NCBI RefSeq assembly: GCF_008831285.2
Contig: NC_045143.1
Span: 25,131,662 to 25,195,661, forward strand
Reading direction: 5' to 3'
Origin: Nymphaea colorata
Taxonomy: Eukaryota; Streptophyta; Magnoliopsida; Nymphaeales; Nymphaeaceae
Length of the DNA: 64,000 nucleotides
Below the pieces are notes generated by a model. It was not told the DNA's origin and did no database searches. It saw only the letters and a list, made by a program, of their open reading frames with translations. Position 1 is the stretch's first letter. Each line of letters begins with the position of its first letter. Positions 59,934 to 64,000 of this stretch are shown here, piece after piece. A program made the translations under genes and the position numbers.

Positions 59934-60489
59934 TAGGGCTGCACACGAGCCGAGTCGAGCTCGAGCTTGCCCAGCTCGAGCTCGACTCGACTCAACGAGC
60001 TCGAGCTCAAACTCGACTCGAACTCGAGTCGAGCTACCTAACACAAGCTTGAGCTCGACTCGATTAAATAAAGTCGAGCTCGAGCTCGACTCGATTAGCT
60101 CGTCTAAATAAAATATGATCCTTCTTTTTAAAATATCTAGTAAATTTCATGACGTGGGATGAAATTTGTGAATCACTCAACCGAGTCAACCCTGCCAACA
60201 GTTTAGAGCTGCAAATAGACACCATTTGGTATTAGACTGTTCTCATTATTAACTATTATAGAATCATAAGCTGATGACTGAACAACTGAACAAAATGGAA
60301 ATAGGACATAATGTATATAAACGAGTCGAGTCGAGTATAAACGAGTCGAGAACTCGACTCGTTTACTCATTCGAGTTTCATTGTAAGCTCGAACTCGACT
60401 CGTTTATAAACGAGTCGAGCTCGAGCCGAGTTTAACCGGGCGAGTTCGAGTCGAGCCCGAGCTGGCTCGACTCGTTGTGCAGCCCCCTA
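59934..60489. mobile_element. Small non-autonomous hAT element
   Basis: Perfect 8-base target duplications TTACTGAG (59926-59933 and 60490-60497). Termini are TAGGGCTGCACACGAG and, inverted, TAGGGGGCTGCACAACGAG. The interior is mainly CGAGTCGAGCTCGAG-type subterminal repeats around a short A+T-rich core. It belongs to the same family as the 46329-50913 element by its ends. Confidence 0.93.
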
Positions 60490-60539
60490 TTACTGAGTCG
60501 TAAATAAAAAATTATGTTTTAAAACAAGAAATCAAGAAA

Positions 60540-60996
60540 TCGGGTTAGATGAACGATGAGGTGCCAGATTTAGCGAACAAAGAGGCGAAAAAAGAAAACG
60601 GAGGAGAGAGAGGGGGTGAGCGTGTGCGCGTTAGCATACATTTTAGATTTTACTAATTGCAGCACCCTTGCGTTTCTCAATTACGCATAGCCCGCGTTCG
60701 TTCGGAAGAAGGAAGAGAGAGCGATAGAGACCGTTCTTCGTTCTTTGTTCTCTCCCTTCTTCTTCTTCTTCTTCTTCCCTTCCGTCTTCTTACGAATCTA
60801 TTAATTGCGCTCCACTTTTCTTTCTCTATCAGATATCTCAGATCCGATCACCTCATTCTCTTTCTTTCTTTCTTTCTTGCGGTTCCGAGGTTGATCTCCG
60901 ACGACCCCGGCCTCGTCTAGATCGGGGGGCGACGATCCTTGGTTTATCGACAAATCGCGCGCGTCCGCGACGGAATTGCGACAGGATCGGTCGTTT
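60540..60996 (+). promoter_or_regulatory. Probable promoter / 5' UTR of the SEC24-like gene
   Basis: Composition changes from A+T-rich to a pyrimidine-rich, then G+C-rich leader (CTTCTTCTTCTTCTTCTTC near 60760, CTTTCTTTCTTTCTTTCTT near 60860) running into the first coding exon. No clear TATA box was singled out. The hAT element ends 50 bases upstream of this block. Confidence 0.4.
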
Positions 60997-61870
60997 ATGG
61001 CGTCCTCGGCACCTAGACCTGGCTACCCCGGCCATCCTCAGGGGCCGCCCGACGCTCTAGCCGCGGGTATTGAGAACCTGTACGTGACTCGCCCTAACGC
61101 GCCGGTTACTCGTCCTCCGCCCTTTGCCGGCGCCGGATCCTCCCCAACGCCCATCGCTCGCACGGACGCACCTACGTACGCTCCTCCTCTTTGGGGCGTG
61201 TCGCCTCCGCCGTTTGTGACGGGGAATATTGGGCCTGGTCGACCGATGGGGTTCGCTCAGCCGCCTCCTCCGGCCGCGTCTAGGCCGGGCCCGTTCTCCG
61301 CTTCGCCGCCCTCAAGCGGTCCGACGGCTATAAGTAACGGACCAGCAGCGTTTGTGCCTCCTGGATCTCGATTTCCTCCTACCGTGCAGGGTCTGCCTGG
61401 TTTGGCGCGTGGGCCTCCGCCGCCACCCGGCGTACGTCCGATGGCTGATAGTCAGAACGTTCCCGGCATCCTGCCGCAGGTTTAACAGTCTCGCGCCCCA
61501 TTTTTAGGTGGCAGCCAAGGAGTACCGGGTCCAATGATGCAGCCCCAGGCGACGCCGTTCGTGGGCGCTAGTCATGCTTCAGTTGCCCCACCGATGCAAG
61601 CAGCCCCAGCGCCATTCAGCGGTGGCCAATCTGGTTCACCCACTATGCGGCCGCCTGCACCTCCGTTCTTGGGAGCTACTCAGAGCGTACCCCCGTTGAT
61701 GCAGGCACCTCCAGCACCATTTATGGGTAGCAGCCAACCTATGCCACCTCCCATGCAACAGCCTCCTCCGCCATTTGTAGGTGGTAGTCAAGATGCCTCC
61801 GCCACCACCACCCACGTCCTTACCGTACGGCTCCCAACCATGGCCGAGTCAGCTCGCTCAGACTCCACAA
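60997..61870 (+). pseudogene. SEC24-like COPII coat protein, first coding exon (interrupted)
   Basis: From the ATG at 60997 the frame encodes a Pro/Gly-rich domain like the N-terminus of plant SEC24 of the At4g32640 type. It has AAGIENLYVTRPNAP near the start and repeated PPPF(V/L)G segments. SEC24 selects cargo on COPII vesicles leaving the ER. The frame is broken by TAA at 61483-61485, resumes in the same frame (GGSQGVPGPMMQPQ), then shifts near 61785 to give PPPPPPTSLPYGSQPWPSQL. The exon ends at a good donor, CACAA|GTAAG (61871). Zinc-finger and trunk exons are not in the remaining 2.1 kb. Either this is a decayed copy or these are sequence errors in a real gene continuing past the window. 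Confidence 0.65.
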
Positions 61871-64000
61871 GTAAGAAAATTGAATTGTGAACACCTGTGT
61901 AATTCACTTGTTTATGCCGATGAATCACTTCGAAGTTCTTTTGAAAAATTTTTATATTTTCTAATCATGCTTTTTTTTTTTTGGCGATGACCCTCTTTCT
62001 TTTTCTTTGTCTTGTATATATGGCCTTCTCCATTCTTACGCTGTTTGTTGGTATATATGGTCGCCTCTCTTTCAAGTAAGATGTTGAATTGATTGGAGTT
62101 CCATCTGAGAAAACACAATCAAAGTTTCTTAGAATGCCATGCTTTAGAAACGATTATTTGTCATCTAGAGGTACTTGCCAAAGAGCCATAAGGTTTGGAT
62201 GTGATTGTATCTATTTTTTTGGGATGTTCCTGTTTCGATTCATCTTTTTTGTGGAGTCTTGTTGCTTGATCCATGTTGTGTTTGTAGTCAGTTACTGTCA
62301 ATGCCTTCAATTCAGGGAATTTTCGTTGTATTCATTTATAGTGTTATACTCTTTAATAAATGCGATTTCTTACTTAGACGTATAACAAATTAAGCGGTTG
62401 GGGGAAAAAATGGGAGGTTTCTCCGCAAGTTGAACTGCTTTTGTGTGACCTTAAAGAAGACGTATATTACACAGATCATGGATCGCATAAGAAATTACTT
62501 GATTGGAAATGCTGTTTTGTTGGTAACTCAACAGGGCAGAAGCTATGCCACATGGGTGCATGGTGTTGTCTGCAGCGGTTTTCTGAAAACCTTGGGTTCT
62601 TATAGATATATATATGTGTGTGTGTGTGTGCATACTGCATATATAGTTCACAAACAATAAACTTAACAATTTACAACTATCAAGCTGTCATAGTATCAAT
62701 CTATCAATATTTCACTGAAAAAGAATTGTCCATGTTCACTAAAATAGGTTCACTACAAACAGATTAAAATTAACATAAAAACCAATTATAAAAGACCAAG
62801 ACAGGTGATAAACCGGATTATATAATAAAAGTGAAACAGATTAAATCAGATCGTTACATACAAAATAGATTACAGAATAAAGTAGGACGGATTATATATG
62901 TCAGCTAAAGCTAGTTCACAGCACACAAATTAGAAGTAAAATAAGAACAGATTAAAACAGATTTTAAGACACTAAGACAGGTTATACTTATAAAGCAGAG
63001 TGTATTAATAAAAGTAAAGTATTATAAAATAAGTCAACATCAGATTAGTAACAGATTATAAGACACTAAGACAGTTTAAATTAAACCAGAGTCTAAAATA
63101 AAACTAAAAAAATAACAACAATTCAATAAAACAGATTGTAACAGTAGCAAACAGGAAAGTCATAATTAACATAAGCTGTAAGGTGTGAGGTCATGGTGCT
63201 TGGAGAGAAACACCATAAAGAGGACTCTTTCACCATCGGCCACTGCTGGAAGCGATGAGACAGGGAGGCTGATGGTCACCCAAAAAAAGGCATGGAGGAA
63301 GCTGATAGCTGCTAGTTGAAGTTGTCGATTTCTGTTCGGATATTGATCGGTCTTGGTTTGACATGGTTTACAATTTACACGTTACTGGTTCCTGGAAGCT
63401 TAAATAAAGAATGACAAAATGCTCTCTAAACTGCAATATATGTTGTTAAACGACTAGTTGCCAGTCAGCTGTGGATGCTAGCCTATGGATGCGTCTTTGG
63501 TCTCCAAATTGTAAAGGTGTAGGTCAGACATAGGTTGGTCAACTTAGGCAACGAATCACTGACTAGTTGTTGACCAACTTGTTGCTTGTTTGGGCCCATT
63601 CACTTTGCATTTGATAATATTTTGTAATATCCTTATCTTTTTTACATCTTTTGGAAAATTTATTGGTTTCCCCCTTTTCTTTAAGAGGTAAGTTTTGGCA
63701 ACTATTATTGTAGTGTCCTACTGGATGTGGCTTCCTAATTCATCCAGATTCTTTTCAATTCTCTGTGTGTGTGTGCACACTGACATAAGGTTGAAGCATT
63801 GTCATACATGTGGGCATTTTTTCAAAAAGCACCAAAAAAGAGAGAATGAGGAGAATGAACAAATGTGAAAAAATTGCATTATTTTGGAAAATCACCATAA
63901 TGAAAATAACATGCTTTTATTGATCTCCTTTTGCATTAAAATGTATCCAAATACAATGTTAATTTTTTGAGATTTCTTTTAACAATTTAATGATCTTTCG
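61871..64000. other. Non-coding DNA, possible SEC24-like intron 1
   Basis: No further exon was recognised. A GT microsatellite lies at about 62615-62630, followed by the repeat-rich A+T tract. Confidence 0.45.
62690..63150. repeat. Degenerate A+T-rich tandem repeats
   Basis: Many diverged copies of a short motif resembling AACAGATTATAAGACACTAA and GACAGGTTA run head to tail. No coding content. Confidence 0.6.

Noticed and set aside
61474-61490. A tiny intron removing the SEC24-like stop (CAG|GTTTAACAG|TCT)
   Set aside because: Nine bases is far below any real spliceosomal intron length.

Overview
The window is plant nuclear DNA, most likely from a flowering plant. It is A+T-rich, intron-rich and gene-poor. 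The recognisable genes are plant types (GINS PSF1, CLASSY, MET1, CDKC, a SEC24-like protein, NUP50, an RPW8-class NLR), and it is packed with Ty1/copia, hAT and Harbinger-type elements. I cannot name the species. There is no operon structure, CRISPR array or convincing tRNA/rRNA gene.

Layout. 1-9.4 kb: one arm of a 1.4-kb direct repeat, A+T-rich DNA and a decayed NSUN-type RNA m5C methyltransferase (minus strand). 9.4-13.9 kb: minus-strand copia element with one LTR. 14.3-15.0 kb: last two exons of a broken CDKC kinase gene. 17.3-18.7 kb: second arm of the direct repeat. 20.0 kb: one clathrin heavy-chain exon. 21-26.7 kb: non-coding, with tandem repeats and a small hAT-like element. 26.9-28.2 kb: C-terminal helicase half of a CLASSY-type SNF2 protein fused to unrelated sequence. 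29.6-36 kb: CGAGCT-rich and CTAGG-rich elements, a minisatellite, and a G+C-rich block that may be the PSF1 5' leader. 37.0-42.8 kb: the one gene that looks intact, GINS subunit PSF1 (six coding exons), with a 3.2-kb hAT transposon in intron 1. 44.7-55.7 kb: plus-strand copia element interrupted by a 4.6-kb hAT element with perfect 8-bp target duplications. 56.5-59.3 kb: Harbinger-like element. 59.9-60.5 kb: small hAT element. 61.0-61.9 kb: first coding exon of a SEC24-like gene, carrying a stop and a frameshift. 61.9-64 kb: non-coding.

The most interesting content is transposon capture of host gene pieces. The 4.6-kb hAT element (46329-50913) has no transposase but holds a rearranged NUP50 C-terminus (minus) and an RNL immune-receptor fragment (plus). 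The 2.7-kb Harbinger-like element (56529-59269) holds two adjacent exons of MET1-class DNA methyltransferase around catalytic motif I, with splice sites and reading frame intact. With the truncated CLASSY copy, two DNA-methylation genes are represented by fragments within 31 kb. Any effect on the parent genes is inference. Identities were judged by eye from translation and family knowledge; no database search was run.
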